From Nissolia schottii (taxonomy: Eukaryota; Streptophyta; Magnoliopsida; Fabales; Fabaceae): a stretch of DNA of 64,000 bases. The notes below the pieces were generated by a model. It made no database searches and was not told the DNA's origin. It saw only the letters and a list, made by a program, of their open reading frames with translations. Positions 48,455 through 61,192 of the stretch are shown in pieces (position 1 is the stretch's first letter; each line of letters opens with the position of its first letter). The stretch covers positions 152,367 to 216,366 of the forward strand of contig QANU01011207.1 of NCBI GenBank assembly GCA_003254905.1. The letters run 5' to 3'. The position numbers were made by a program, and so were the translations under genes.

Positions 48455-49912
48455 TTCAGTGGTGGATGATTGTAAATGAAATTGAAATTTCTTTTGTTTT
48501 TGTTTACTAATCATGTTGATTGAGGAGAATTTCCTATACATTGTTAAGGCTTGGATGTTTACAAATTATGGCTGTGCTGATCATTGAAGCTTTATTTTAC
48601 ATATGAGCGTTGGTTATCTTTCCTGTGTGCCGAAATGTCTCAGAAACTTGAGTTCATAGTTGTCTTTTTATTATGTCTTTCATATTACTAGATAGATTTC
48701 ACCCTACATTCCTAACTCTAAATCATGGCTATGCAATGAATGGGGGGTGATCTTTCTGAAAAATTAGGCTTCAAAGATGTTCAAGGTTACTGAAAAACCT
48801 TAGGCATCATACTCTAGAATTATAGTAGCCTGAAGATGCATTTTTCCATTATTCTACATGGCATACCAATCAATATAAGGCACATTAAATCATTAATCAT
48901 TTCCTTCCCATTTCTCTTTTTTTCATCAAATAACAGCTGATATTATACTGGAAGCAGCTTATGAGCATACTTAACTACAAGATGAAGTGATGATGGTTCC
49001 AATCTTTGAAAAATGAATGTGTTATTAGGCTAATTCGTCCATGTCTATGCACTATGTTTGATTCACTAGTATAAATGAGTTGGCATACTTATTAATCAGT
49101 TATGGATAAGCGATTTCTACCTCCGTACCTTGTTGGCAATCATTTCTACATTTGATTTTAACTTTAGAACGTGCAATTTATAAGGACAACTCACACAGGG
49201 TTGATGATTTAGTAGGAAACCGCCTCAATCTTACAAAGACGTTTGTACAAAATTTAAAAGGAAGCAGTTCTTGTAGAGAGATCAAATGATTTCAATGCTT
49301 CTCCTATTGAATTAGAATTAGTTTCATACACGATTTAAATGAGTGAAATATATTTTCTTTTGGATACTATACAGCTAGCAGTGCAATTTATCTTATAGCA
49401 GTCAATGATATTGGATATCTAGTTGTCCAACCATTATCAATTAACAGCGTTGTGGGAACAATCAGAATAGAATAGAAGAAAAAGAAGGAAGCTGATTCAG
49501 ATGTGCATTATCCGAAAATGTGTCAACCTGGTATTACAATGTTGCCATGCTCATGTTTCTGTTATTCTCTTCTTCCTATTACCGTTTCTATGACAATCAA
49601 AAAAGAAAAAAAAAAAACCCGAATAACTTTGCTCTAAGGATCCTTTGGTCCAGCAAGGTCACATCACATGGTTTAAGAGTTTCAGATAAAGCATTCTAAA
49701 TGTTTCTCTGCGCATGAAAATGCCTGAATATGAAAGGAAAAGTCATCAAAACTTCCACTTGCAAAATTGCCACTGCTAATGTGGCATTGTCGCCAGACAC
49801 AAAACATTGTGCTACATTGTAGAATGCAAAAAATCTCTTAAGTGGAAGTTTCTTGAGGGGGTGAAATAATTCCCCAAGAGAGTCTTCAAGTGTTCCATTT
49901 ATTTTTCTTCCT
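48455..49912. other. Intergenic region between convergent VPS28 and syntaxin genes
   Basis: Both 3' UTRs should lie here. I see no further gene, RNA or mobile element. Confidence 0.5.
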
Positions 49913-50827
49913 TCAAAATAACAAGTGAGGCAGAATATTTATCAACAGAGGAAACAGGATCACAATGAGGAGGACAATGCCAAGGATTATGGCATAGCAA
50001 GTCCACTTCCTGGACTCCTTCTGGTACACCCTAGCCTCCTGAAGATTCTCAGTGCCTCGCCTCACGAACGAGCTCGCGTGCGCCACGTGGCTCTCTATGT
50101 TGTTGAGCTGCTGGCCCTGAGACTCCACCAGGGCCGCCATGTCCAAGAACACCTGATGCAGCTCAATCAGGTTCTTCTCTATCTCCTTAACAGCATCATG
50201 TCTCTCTTGAATCTCTGAAATTGTGTCCATTATCTGACCCCTCCCTTGCTCCTGAATTGCCCTCTGCAGGAAGCTCTCGCTTTCCCCGCTCGATATCAAA
50301 TTCTCTATGGTCTCCTCGTCCGCCTTCTCCCCAGTGATTGTGAAGTACCTGCGCTCCACCGTCTCCTTGTACTCATGCTGCATCCTCGCCCTCAGCCCTT
50401 GGAAGTCATCCATCTGGTCCTTTAGCTTCTTCCCCAAGCCACTGACCACTGAGGTCCTTGTCCTGTCCGCTGAGGAGCCTGGACCGCACCCTGGCACGTT
50501 CCTGTTGGCCGCGTTGGACCGCTCTAGAGCCTCGAGCTTTCCCTTTATGAGCTTGACTCGCTTGAGGACCTGAGACACGTCCTGGTCCATTCTGGCCCTG
50601 AGATCCTTCATGGTCTTGGCATTGTGCACAATCTTGCTCTCCTCATTGGCCTCCTGCAGCTTCCGGTAGAGCTTCTCGACTGTCCTCATGTCCTCCTTCA
50701 CATTCTCCACATCTTCAAAGAATTTGTCGAGATTGACGCTTTCCTTCCCAGCCTCCACATCGTCCAGGTGAGCCTGCTGCTTCAATTCATTGTATTTCTT
50801 GAAGGAACTTGAGAATAGATCATTCAT
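49913..50827 (-). CDS. Qa-SNARE syntaxin, SYP124/SYP125-like
   Basis: Single coding exon, 304 residues. Plant SYP1-family syntaxins drive vesicle fusion at the plasma membrane. The N-terminal Habc bundle covers about residues 30-155, with the conserved [15 protein letters not shown] linker at 114-128. The Qa-SNARE helix runs from about 205 to 267 with the zero-layer glutamine at Gln237 (ALVESQG). A tail-anchor membrane segment spans about 276-302 and ends without a lumenal domain. The start [12 protein letters not shown] and the sequence through [10 protein letters not shown] match Arabidopsis SYP124/125, which are pollen syntaxins, better than SYP121 or SYP111. The exact member is inferred. 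No breaks are visible. Confidence 0.95.
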   Translation of the reverse strand: MNDLFSSSFKKYNELKQQAHLDDVEAGKESVNLDKFFEDVENVKEDMRTVEKLYRKLQEANEESKIVHNAKTMKDLRARMDQDVSQVLKRVKLIKGKLEALERSNAANRNVPGCGPGSSADRTRTSVVSGLGKKLKDQMDDFQGLRARMQHEYKETVERRYFTITGEKADEETIENLISSGESESFLQRAIQEQGRGQIMDTISEIQERHDAVKEIEKNLIELHQVFLDMAALVESQGQQLNNIESHVAHASSFVRRGTENLQEARVYQKESRKWTCYAIILGIVLLIVILFPLLINILPHLLF

Positions 50828-52293
50828 TTTTGCTTATCTAGTTGATGACCCTGTTGTATATTTTTGGTGGTTTATTTTTTTTTCCCCGTGTGGGTTAATT
50901 GGCTTCTTCTGTACTCGGCAAATCCAGTATCAGAAAGCACATAAGACCGTAGACAATGGTCATCTAACACAAGCGGTGTATCATTCCTTCCTGTGACAAA
51001 AATGTTGAGGTGCTTGTGCCCTCATCCTCCTTGTTGGATTATGATCAATTTGAGTAACGGGAGGAAAGTAGGAGGTGACAAAAAGGCAAACTAATTTTTG
51101 TCACCAACAAGAGGGTGGTGTGAGGAGAAAAAGTCCTTTTTCTTCTGTGATGTGGTTACTTGTGGTGGAAGGTAATAGAGGGGCATAGGGTGACTGAGAA
51201 ACAAGGACCAGCCAAATTAACTTGATGCCTAATAATGAAACAAGGGTGTTTAGAATTGTTGGATGGACCGAAGGTACATTATTGCTGTTTTTGAATCTAC
51301 TCTCAAGTTGGTTTTTTGACTTGGTCATTCTTTTTTCTGTCCTCTCGACCCTTTTTCCTCTTTTATTTTTAGGTGTGTAAATTATGATTTAATTTAAATA
51401 GAAATCCTCATCTTATCCCATTCTAAGTTTAATAGATGTTCCCGTATCCTAGCTAAAGAATCTTGGCTAGAATTAAGCCCGAAATGGATAACCTTCCATG
51501 GTTTGAGCCATTCTATTTATATATTTCTTTTTAAGGATAAAAAAGAATTGGAGGTTGCATTAAACTTTTATGTATAATATCTTTTTTTTTTTTTGGGGAA
51601 ACTTTTATATCTAATATCATTATACAATAATCTCAATTTTTAATTTTTAATTAGAGGTAAATTAGTAGTTCAAATCTGTTTGTAACAAATATTTTTATCA
51701 TGGAAAATGTTTTTATCCTATAGCGGCAAGTAAGAAGTAAAAGCTAAAATATGTAATATGAAATTAGTATTTTTTTTAAAATGATATTGTGTGCAAATTC
51801 TAATAGAATTATTGAAGAAACTAATTTGCGGTATTTATTTTTAGCAGATGACTCATTATTGTAGGGCGACTGTCTTATATGCACTCAACATGTCAAAGGC
51901 ATAGTCCCTTTTGTACTAATCGTGCATAAATAAATTAAAATATAGTGTACCATGTAGTCTCTCATCTAATGGTTAAACATATGATAGAATATCAATATAC
52001 CCAATTAATATGAGACCACTTTAGATCCCTTTCTTTCTCTCATTCTACGAGAAACTCTCCGTCTGCTCTCACTGCATTTCTCTCCTCACTCTCCCTGTTT
52101 TTCTCCACCAGATCTAAGCCCACCACCCCATCACCAATGTTCCATCTTCGTGCCCCACCAGATCTGAGATGTCGTATCGACCACCACGATAATTCTTGTG
52201 TTGACCGCGAAGATAGAAATTTGCGACAGACCAAGGAGAGATGCTGCTGCCAAATCTGTGGAGATCACCTAAAAGGTTGAGTCCGTGAAGCTC
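50828..52293. other. Spacer upstream of the syntaxin gene
   Basis: Contains the syntaxin promoter. A stretch at 52030-52290 is richer in C and G and has short open frames on the minus strand, but no recognisable domain. Confidence 0.45.
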
Positions 52294-53173
52294 TGTTGGA
52301 ATAATTTTTGAACTAGCATAAATTAGCAAAATGTCCCTCTTAATTAGATGTCAAACATCTGTGTGAGAGCCATTTTATTAATATTGTTATTGGGTCAACA
52401 AATTCAGCACCGATTATTGTAATATAAAAAGCTTATGTTTAGTCTAGTTGATAATAGGTGGGTTAGACCCACCATTATGTAATTTTGAGAGAGTTTCTAC
52501 TTCTATCCATTAGTTAAAGTTTATGTTTACTCTATTGAAATTGTGAAATTTAGTTGAGAATTGAGTGAGAATTTTGTGATAATCTGAGACATAGAACCGT
52601 TTTCTTTCAAATAAAAACCCAAAATATTGGAACCTTTTTGGATGAAATTGAACTCAAAATCTTGTAGTACTCATCGTTATGAGTCTAATGCCACCGAAAT
52701 TGTTTGATTTTGTGGCCGGACGAGTGAGAAGGAGCAGTTGACCCCGTTCATTGTGTTGTGGTGACGCAGGTTAGGGATGACCTATAGTGCATGCGCTCAA
52801 CACCCACTCATAGGGAGTGGCGTGTGCGGCTTATTCCCATGGCAAAAAAAATTTCACTTTTTATCATTTTGACTCCTTTCGTTGAGATAAAAATTTTTGG
52901 TGATTTTTATTTAATTTTGAGTACTGGAAAATATTGTTTTGGTGTATTTCCAGTTTTAATTAATTAAAATCAAAAGGAATTTATTGAATTTTGTATTGAA
53001 TATTTTTTGTGGGTATTCTTTGTATAGTTGTACAGATTATATAACATATATTTTCAATGTTAAAGTACTTTGCTTGTTGCAATGATTTAATTCTTCTTAT
53101 GTTTGTTATATTGCACTTATATTTGTGTTATTGTTGTTAAAACACATTGTGCAATAATTTGAGAGTTGCTATA

Positions 53174-53217
<44 letters not shown>

Positions 53218-54902
53218 TAATAATATTGTTGGACATTTTACATGATTATGAGTCCGTCTTCATGAGACCAATTATGATAAAATGTAATTTTGTTATTATT
53301 AAAATATTGTGGTTCTTATTTGAAAATATAGTATTTATATTATAATTTTATTTTTTGGGACATTACAATTTTGGATTTAGTGCAATGATGGTTTGAGAGT
53401 TGTATGTATTTTTTTGGAACATGATAATGTTGTACACTCTCATATTAATCTAGAATAAAATTTTCATAAAATTTTGGTATATTGATTTATGCAGCCCAAG
53501 TGAGAGAATGTTGAATTATTGTGTGAACTACATAAATCACTATTAAATTTAATGTTCATTTTCAAATTAATTAAATGCTTTANTTTGACAATTGTAATAA
53601 ACTGTTGTTTACAATATTTGTGAAATTATTTATGCTTCCGATGCTTACGATAAAATTTTGTTATCGTCAAAGTATTCTTCTTTTTTTGGGTAAATTATTA
53701 TTTGTCATGGAGAAATGATTTTAATTTGACTTGATTTCTATGCTTTGTTTGACCAGTCATATTGTGTTTTTTTTAAAGGAGCTTTGCTCACTAATAATTA
53801 TTTTTTAAATAATCTTATATGCTCCTTTTTAGGCTAAGTATTTACCCACTATAAATATTTCAATTTTGTTATTTGTGTGACATTGAGGATTGTATTAATA
53901 ATAAATTTACCATTTAATTTGTCTTTATTAATATAATTCTTAATAATTTAATAATTATGTTTCTTGGAGTATTTAGTATCCTTTCGGCACTAGCTTTAGG
54001 GACATAATTTTATTGTTTGTGGGAAGACTCTGCTCATGCATTATAATATTGAGATTTTCCAAAGAAATTACATTGCATGAGAGAGTTTTATTGGACATTT
54101 TGTAACAATCAAAATTTTATGGATTTTGTTTTCACTTTTGTTGAAAGTTATGTTTGTTAAATTAAAATTATTTTATTAATTTATTTTAATGGATTGTGAA
54201 TATTGTTGGATTATATAGATAATGAGCACACCCTTTGGTGTGACATTATTTGACATAATCATTGTGTGATAGAGAAAATTAATTTAATTACTTTGTGTAT
54301 ATATATATTGTAAGTAATTTTTTAATATTAATATTAGAGGTGGGTGTACGGGCTGACCCAGTTCGTTTAGCCTGGTCTGCGATGGATCAAAAGTAAATGG
54401 GTTGGTCCGCAAATGGACCGGCAACTATCTTGGTCCATGTCCGCATTGCATAACCCACAGGGTCCGTGAGCTGGTCGCATTATAATTATTTATTTATTTT
54501 TTAAAATTTTAAACTTTTAGTCCATCCTATCTAAAAAAATTAGCCCATTCCATTACCCAAAAAAAATTGCAAAAGGAAAACATGTAAAACCAATATAAAA
54601 TTACATGTAAAATCATTATTCCTTGAACTTACAATGATAAAAGGTTAAGAAAATTTTGCATGGAATTTGAGCTTTTGTGGAATGTGTTTGTAATTTGTGA
54701 TTATTCTTTATTAGTTGGGGTGGGTGTTATAAGAAAAATAAATTAAATAATGGTTGAAGAAAAAAAGTAGATAAATAACAATTGTAAATAAATGAATAAA
54801 TATATAGTGAAGTAGTCCGCGGGTTGGTCAATGGACTCTATGGCTTGAGCCCGCTAAACGAGTAGGGGTGGGAACAGGCCAGGCCAAGCCCCTAAAAAAA
54901 TA

Positions 54903-54955
54903 AACTTGAACCCAAGACCTCTATCATTCAAAGTAATGCCTTATCCACTAGACTA
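54903..54955 (-). repeat. tRNA-like sequence with A and B boxes (SINE-head-like)
   Basis: On the minus strand an A-box-like TAGTCTAGTGG (54955-54945) is followed 31 nt later by a B-box-like GGGTTCAAGTT (54913-54903), the layout of a Pol III tRNA-type promoter. A more degraded second copy lies near 55425-55475. No full cloverleaf can be folded by eye, so a functional tRNA is unlikely. Confidence 0.4.
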
Positions 54956-55760
54956 GCATTATTTTTACAAATTTTATGCAATCATATTTATTAATATAAT
55001 TTTATTATTTAATTTTTCTTTCTAAAGAAACCATAATCTAAAGAGTCCTTAGGACTCTCCCACACTCACACTCTCATCTCATCTAAATAATGTGAGAGAG
55101 TTTTGCTGACATTTTCCTTTTTGTTGGTCAAATGCCATATATTCTGTTTATGATTTTACTATCACATACTAAGCAAGAGAATTGGTGATATACATAACAA
55201 AGTTGAGCAAACTTTTCTGGGATACGGATTTTGGTTTCTTAACGATAAAATCAATGGATAAAAAATTGATTTTCCTCTCACAGAAAGGATATTCACATTG
55301 CCCAGACTTGTCTTTTGATCTCTTTCTTCATGGGCATACCCCAGCAGCTTGCGGCTTTTGATTCATATTGAATTAATACACTCTTGTTTGTTATATAGTT
55401 AGGGGTGGGAACATGTCAGGCCAGGACTCAAGACTTCTGTCATTCACAGCAATGCCTTATTCACTAGATTAGCATTACTTTTTGCAATATCTTATGCAAT
55501 CATATTTATTAATATAATTTTATTATTTAATTTTTCATTTTAAAGAAACCCTAATCTAAAGAGTCCCTAAGACTCTCCCACACTCACACTCTCATCTCAT
55601 CTGAATAATGTAAGAGAGCTTTGTTGGCATTTTCCTTTTTGTTTTTTGTTGGTAAAATATCACTGATATATAAAGAGTCCTAGGGCCTAGCCTGTTTACT
55701 GAAACAAGCTTTGAAAATGGTCTGGGTTTGGCCTTTTTAGTGAATTAGCAAGGCCGCCTA

Positions 55761-56130
55761 GCCTATTCCCACCCCTACTTGTGAGTTACGTAGGGCGGAT
55801 CAAAAAGCCTGGCTTGTTTATTGAAACAAGCTTTGAAAATGGCATGAGTCTGACCTTTTTAGTAAAATAGGTCAGGCCGTCTGGCCTATTCCCACCCCTA
55901 CCTGCGGGTTACGCAAGGCGGATCAAAAAGCTCGCATTTAAACGAATCAAAAAATTAGTTATGGCCTGGGTCTGGCCTTTTTAGTGAAACAGGCCAAGCC
56001 GCCTGGCTTATTCCCACCCCTACCTGTGGGTTACACAGGGAGGATCAAAAAGCTTGCATTTAAACGGATCAACAAATTAGTTAGTCTTAACTTGTGTGAA
56101 TTGAGCAGTCCGTGGGACATGACCCATATA
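55761..56130. repeat. Three tandem units of about 123 bp
   Basis: Units begin at the GCCTATTCCCACCCC-type motif near 55761, 55884 and 56006. Each continues into CTGCGGGTTAC and GGATCAAAAAG. They join the end of the inner element to a piece of the outer hAT element, so the junction itself was amplified. Confidence 0.75.
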
Positions 56131-57935
56131 CCCACCTTTAATTGGTATTATCACTTTCTCTATCAAGTGAGAGACTTGTATATTGTGATTCGGGACCCTT
56201 TGGTGGGATTGCAATAATATAAGTGCTCTAGTTCAATTAATTGCTCAATTAATTGAACATGAGAAAATCATTAATATGTGAGCAAATATTATTTGATTTA
56301 TTATTTTCTCTACCTTTTGGTCTATCATCGCTTTAAATTTTAGGACCTTAATTAAGGACATTATTATGTCTCTTTGATTGTTTTGTTATTCCCCATCATA
56401 TTGAAATTTTGTTTAGTGAGAGTTAGCGTTTATGTTGTGTTATATCCTTAATTATTGTTGGTTGTAGGTTCAAAAGTTGTTTCCATTGTTAGTGAACTAA
56501 TTTTATGCTCAAACAGATATTGATTTGTTGTTATATGAGTTTTCGATAAAGATGATATTTGTTGTAAAGTTCAAATAAACACTTATGTTATGATCTCCTT
56601 GAATTTTATAAGTAGAGTATGTGAAACTACTTTTTTTTTTTTAATTCTGTGATAAATACAATATTTTGTGTGACTTTGCACTTTGGTGTTTTTATCTGTT
56701 TTGTAATTTTGTTGTCAGATAAAATAATGGTGAGTTATTGGACTCACATTGAGTACTCTTCCGTAGAGTTTTTTTTGTAAATCTCATTATCACTTGTTGA
56801 ACCATTAGAGTGTTTAAAATTGCGATCTCTAATGGAAATTGTGTTGGATTTAATATGTTCGATTAGTGGGAGTAATATATTGTCATTATTGTACTAAGAC
56901 TAAATAATATTTTGCCATATATTATTTTGTGTCCTTTTGTTTTGTATATGACATATTGTGGTAGATTTTTGTCAATCAAGTTACTACATAACTTCTTGTT
57001 GATCCCCTAACCGATGGCTAGCAACCTTTAAGGGTACAATAAAGTCATTTTGGTGTTTTGGGTTAATGGGAGTTTGTTTTATAAGTTCATTATGACCTCG
57101 TGTTATTGTAAATGCCATCTAAGTTTGCACAACTTGATTATTGACACAATTTTGTGTAATGGTATATAATTGAGACATATTGAACTCAGTCTCAATATTT
57201 GTGTTGAGATATTTTGTTGCATCTCAAAAAGCTTCTGGAGCGAATGCATTATTGTCATATGCTATTAACCTATTGTTATTGTGAGCACTTTAATGTTCAT
57301 ATGACACATTTTTGGAGACATTTTGGACTCACTTTCATTTTGTTATTGTGACAAAATTTACTAAGTCTCATAATATTTTGGGTAGATGTTTGGGGCCAAT
57401 TTTGTTGGAAATTAAACTTATTTATATTGGCATGCCATCTGTTATGTTTTTTCAACTGTTCTATTCCACATTTAGTAATGTCTTTGGAATACAAGTGTTT
57501 TGCCTGTATGATGTCAGTGCTCCTTCGAGTATGATTTTTTGCAGTGTTGAAATACTTGTATTTTTATTTCGAACCTTGTGGTCAAGAGTGTTGTTTTGGT
57601 TTTGGTATTTTGTTGTAACCATATATTGTAAATTAATACGGAATTCGGTTTTGTTAAATTTTGTAATCTAATTTATGTTGTCCAAGTGAGAGAATGTTAA
57701 TTTTTGGAGTAGCACAAATTAGTAAAATATTCAGATTAATTAGATGTCAAATATTTGTGTGTGACCCATTTTATTAATATTGTTATTGGGTCAACAAATT
57801 CAACATTGTTCATTAGAATATAAAAGACTTATGTTTAGACTAGTTGATAATAGATGAGCCAGACCAATCATTATGTAATCTTGAGAGAGCTCCTACTTAA
57901 ATCCATTAATTAGAGTTTTTGTCTGCCCTATCAAG

Positions 57936-58375
57936 GACATAAACATGTTTTCTTCTAGCAGTGGAATAGACAATACAACCACTCTTTGTTTGCTCATTGA
58001 ATTTCAAGATCAAGATAAAAAACCATGCATCCATTTGGCTCCTTAAATCTAGGTTCAATTTCTCACTACTCGCATTGATAAAGTTTGTTTTATTCACATG
58101 CTATAATTGGAGTAAATAGTGTTTATAGAATTAAAATTTCTATCAAGCTCGACATCTGTATTTTCTCCCTCATCCTCTACTTATCTATTTTTAAATCTGT
58201 TTGTTGTTGTTGCAGAGAGAGAGTGTGGGGTTGGTAGATTTGAGGTTACTGACGGTGGAAAATCTGATGGTGGTTGAGATGAGTGGATATGAGTTTTGGA
58301 ATTGTGTTGTTGATGAAGATTATATTGTCCAGAATGATGTTGATAATTTTTGAGTTATTGTTGTTGTTGGTGAAG
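57936..58375. other. Spacer
   Basis: I see no gene or clear repeat here. Confidence 0.45.
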
Positions 58376-58725
58376 AGGTGGATATATAGGTCATGGTATG
58401 TGGATCAGCTTGCAAATTGCTCAATCCACACGGGTTATGACTAGTTAATTTGTTGATTTGTTTAAATGATGGCTTTTTGATCCTTTCTGCAGGTTTAGTG
58501 AGGTTAACCCGTGATGTCCGCAGATCAACTTGCAAACTACTTCACTATATAATTATTATTTTTTATTTTTTTAATCACCCATTATTTAATTTATTTTTCT
58601 TATCACACCCAACCCAAATAATAAGAATAACAACAAATTACAAACTCATTTCACATGCAAAATTTCGTTAACCTTTTATCATTATAAATTCAAGGGATAA
58701 CGATTCTACATCTAATTTTACATAC
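58376..58725. mobile_element. Truncated copy of the 54335-56140 hAT family, inverted
   Basis: The sequence GGTTATGACTAGTTAATTTG and the GCTTTTTGATCC segment are the reverse complement of the right end of the 54335-56140 element. The following AT-rich part matches its left interior. The second terminus is missing near 58725. This copy lacks the nested insertion, so it shows the empty arrangement. Confidence 0.6.
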
Positions 58726-59008
58726 ACCTTACAAAGCAATTATGAGCTGGTAGAAAACTACACGCATTACATGTTAATCATTCAAAGCTTTTTTCTTGGT
58801 GGGGCCTAAGGGATTAAAACTAAATTCTAACAACGATTTTCAACTTACGTATATATTATACACACACCTTACAAAGCATACACGTTTTGAATGAACATGA
58901 AATTCCTTAAAATTGGGGGCTCAAATGTTACAGGAACAAGTCCAGTTTTCAGTGGCATTAATTCTGCAAAAAGGTAGGGACTTGTCCCAGCTTGCCCAAA
59001 TTGTAGTA

Positions 59009-59115
59009 CTACGGTGACGGACATGTCCAGCTAACAAGTCTTGGAGGCCTGCAAGCGCCATCCTGAGCTTCAATGAGAGAGGCCCGTTTCAGGTCCTCAC
59101 AAGTATCCCAAGCCA
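59009..59115 (-). other. Possible orphan coding exon
   Basis: After a good acceptor (TTTTCTCTCAG) the minus strand holds an open frame of about 35 codons, translating AWDTCEDLKRASLIEAQDG and on to a stop at 59009-59011. It is more GC-rich than its surroundings. I recognise no domain and found no upstream exon. It may be the last exon of a small gene or a non-coding RNA, or chance. Confidence 0.2.
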
Positions 59116-59470
59116 CTGAGAGAAAATAAAAATGAATAAATTGTTTGATTATTGTTGCATAATATGTTAAAGTTTCGTTTATAAAATATATTGTTAATCA
59201 TGATGATATTTGAATAAATTTCATCTTTATTTTTTTATTTCACAAAAAAAAAAAAATTATCTAATCAAACGTTGATGTTTTCTGCTGTGAATGAAGTTGT
59301 TGCTTTTCTTTTCTCAAGCTTTTAAATTGCTTCAATGATGTATTCATTTGTGGAACATCAACCAAATTGCAATGATATATGTGTTTTCAATGTCAACCAT
59401 AATATTTTTGAAAATGTAAATTGTAATATCACTTTCCATGACCAAAAAGAATCTCTTTCAACTTAGTCAT

Positions 59471-60317
59471 TAGGGGTGTCAAACGGGCCGGGCCAAAATT
59501 ATGTCTATTTTTAGTATTCGGCTCGTTTATGGTCGGTTCGCGGGCCTAAACGGGCCAGCCCGCTAGCCTGTTTATTTTTTTAAAAAAATTAAAATTTTAG
59601 TCTATTTTTTATGATTTAAATACAAAGTTGTGAATAAGTATGCGCAATCATTTTTAACTATTTTTTATCGTCTATCTATTAATTAATTAGAAAGAAATAG
59701 TTTAAATAGTTGATTGCGATATTATATTATATTTTTTGTTCCTTCAACTATCTTGCTTGAAAGATATCAAATGCTATTTGAAATCGATTCATGAATTAAT
59801 ACAATTTTCATTAATTAAATGACGACATATAACATTGATGTGGGTACTATTATGTTATTGATCAAAAATGCAATTAGAACTCTTTCTCGTAGATTAATCA
59901 ATAATAACAAGGTTTGAAAGTATATATCAACTTGTAGGGCGTAAACACTCATTGAAGGAATATAATGCAAAATTTATTAATATCTATGTCATAGTACTTC
60001 AGCTATATAGCAATATAAATATAATTAAGTAGTTAAGCATAACAAATAGTTAAACATGCTCAATTATAGGTAAACTCTTAAACTCCAAAATAAAATTGAG
60101 AGTCCAAAATGAAACTTTTAAAAAATTAATTTTTTTTATAAATAAAAAAAATATTTCACGGACTCACGGCTAGCTTGCGGGCCTAGCGGGCCGGGCCTAA
60201 ACGAGCCGGACTAATTTTTTTTGAAATTTTCATGTGCCTATTTTTTGCATGTAAAGTCCATCCATTTAACCAGGTAAACGGGCCAACCCACGGACCGGGC
60301 TTATTTTGATAGCCCTA
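59471..60317. mobile_element. Non-autonomous hAT-type element, 847 bp, copy 2
   Basis: Ends are TAGGGGTGTCAAACGGGCC and, reverse-complemented, TAGGGCTATCAAAATAAGCC. The exact 8-bp duplication TTAGTCAT flanks it (59463-59470 and 60318-60325). It is the same family as 25084-25914 in opposite orientation: both have CGGGCC-rich ends and share the interior around GAATAAGTATGCGCAATC. No transposase. Confidence 0.85.
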
Positions 60318-60325
60318 TTAGTCAT

Positions 60326-61174
60326 GTGTTTATGTTTTGAGAATTTATCAATACTAATTAGAGTTTAACTTTGATAATGTAAAAGATTTTACACTGTCGT
60401 TCAATCAATTTATTTTGATTGGATGACTGTTCAATTAGTAGATAGGACAGTCAACCATGTTTGGTGATTAAATCTTATTAATTATCAAATCATTTATATA
60501 TTTATTTTTTAGGGGAAAAAACTGGAGGTTGCATTAAACTTTTATATATAAACCTGGGTGATTATGGATAATTATTTAGTAAGTATACGAGACAAAATTT
60601 TGTTATGGATAATTATTAGTAAGCATATGACTTCAAATAAAAAAAATATGTACAAAAAAATTAAAATTAGCCGATTATGATTTTTGCAATGAGTGCAAAA
60701 TGTTAGGATCAAATTCTCTTTCCGTTGAATGAGGAAAAGGAAGATTAAAAGAAGGAGGGGATTATTTCTTGTTAGATTTGTGCTTTGTAATTATAAGATT
60801 GTTTTTGCGGTTAAATGGCGTCCAGGCACTAATGTGTATCTTCTCCAATCCAATCCAATAAAGTGAGATTCCAACCTTTGGTGTGCTACTGCGTAGTTAC
60901 ATTATTACCTTCCACCAAAATTATCTTAATTATAATTATTTGATACTTATTTATTTCTCTTACAAAAAATTTAAGTCTGCTCTTGCAACACTTGTACAAA
61001 GAGAACAATACAAGTTGTGGTAAAATTTAGTCATGTCATATATGATAGTAAATCTACAATCTGTACTATAACTGTAATTCACAGAAAGACTGGTAAACAG
61101 ATTTTACTTTCAGATTAGAAACAAGTCGAAATCAATTATTTAAGAAATCAAGATACAGTTAAAATGATAAATCA
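60326..61174. other. AT-rich spacer
   Basis: I see no gene or defined repeat here. Confidence 0.5.
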
Positions 61175-61192
61175 GGTTGGATTCTATCGTTT

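Larger units (their letters stand above)
54335..56140. mobile_element. hAT-type non-autonomous element with nested insertions
   Basis: Ends are TAGAGGTGGGTGTACGGG and, reverse-complemented, TAAAGGTGGGTATATGGG. Flanks ATTAATAT and ATTGGTAT agree at six of eight positions, fitting a decayed 8-bp target duplication. Inside, a second family begins TAGGGGTGGGAACAGGCC at 54864 and ends TATTCCCACCCCTA. A block of about 250 bp is repeated directly (54868-55145 and 55401-55650). No transposase is present. Confidence 0.6.
52294..57935 (+). mobile_element. Old non-coding LTR-retrotransposon derivative, invaded by hAT elements
   Basis: About 245 bp at 52294-52538 is repeated directly at 57695-57935, by eye about four in five positions identical. 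The right copy follows CCAAGTGAGAGAA, the polypurine-tract form common in copia elements. A third partial copy of the LTR start follows the same tract at 53509-53582 and is cut by the N at 53583. No gag or pol coding sequence is recognisable inside, so this looks like a LARD-type or heavily decayed element. The divergence suggests an age of several million years or more. The right LTR is incomplete. Confidence 0.55.

Noticed and set aside
57312-57671. 119-codon plus-strand frame in the LTR derivative
   Set aside because: Hydrophobic, AT-driven composition with no match to a retroelement or host domain. Probably chance.
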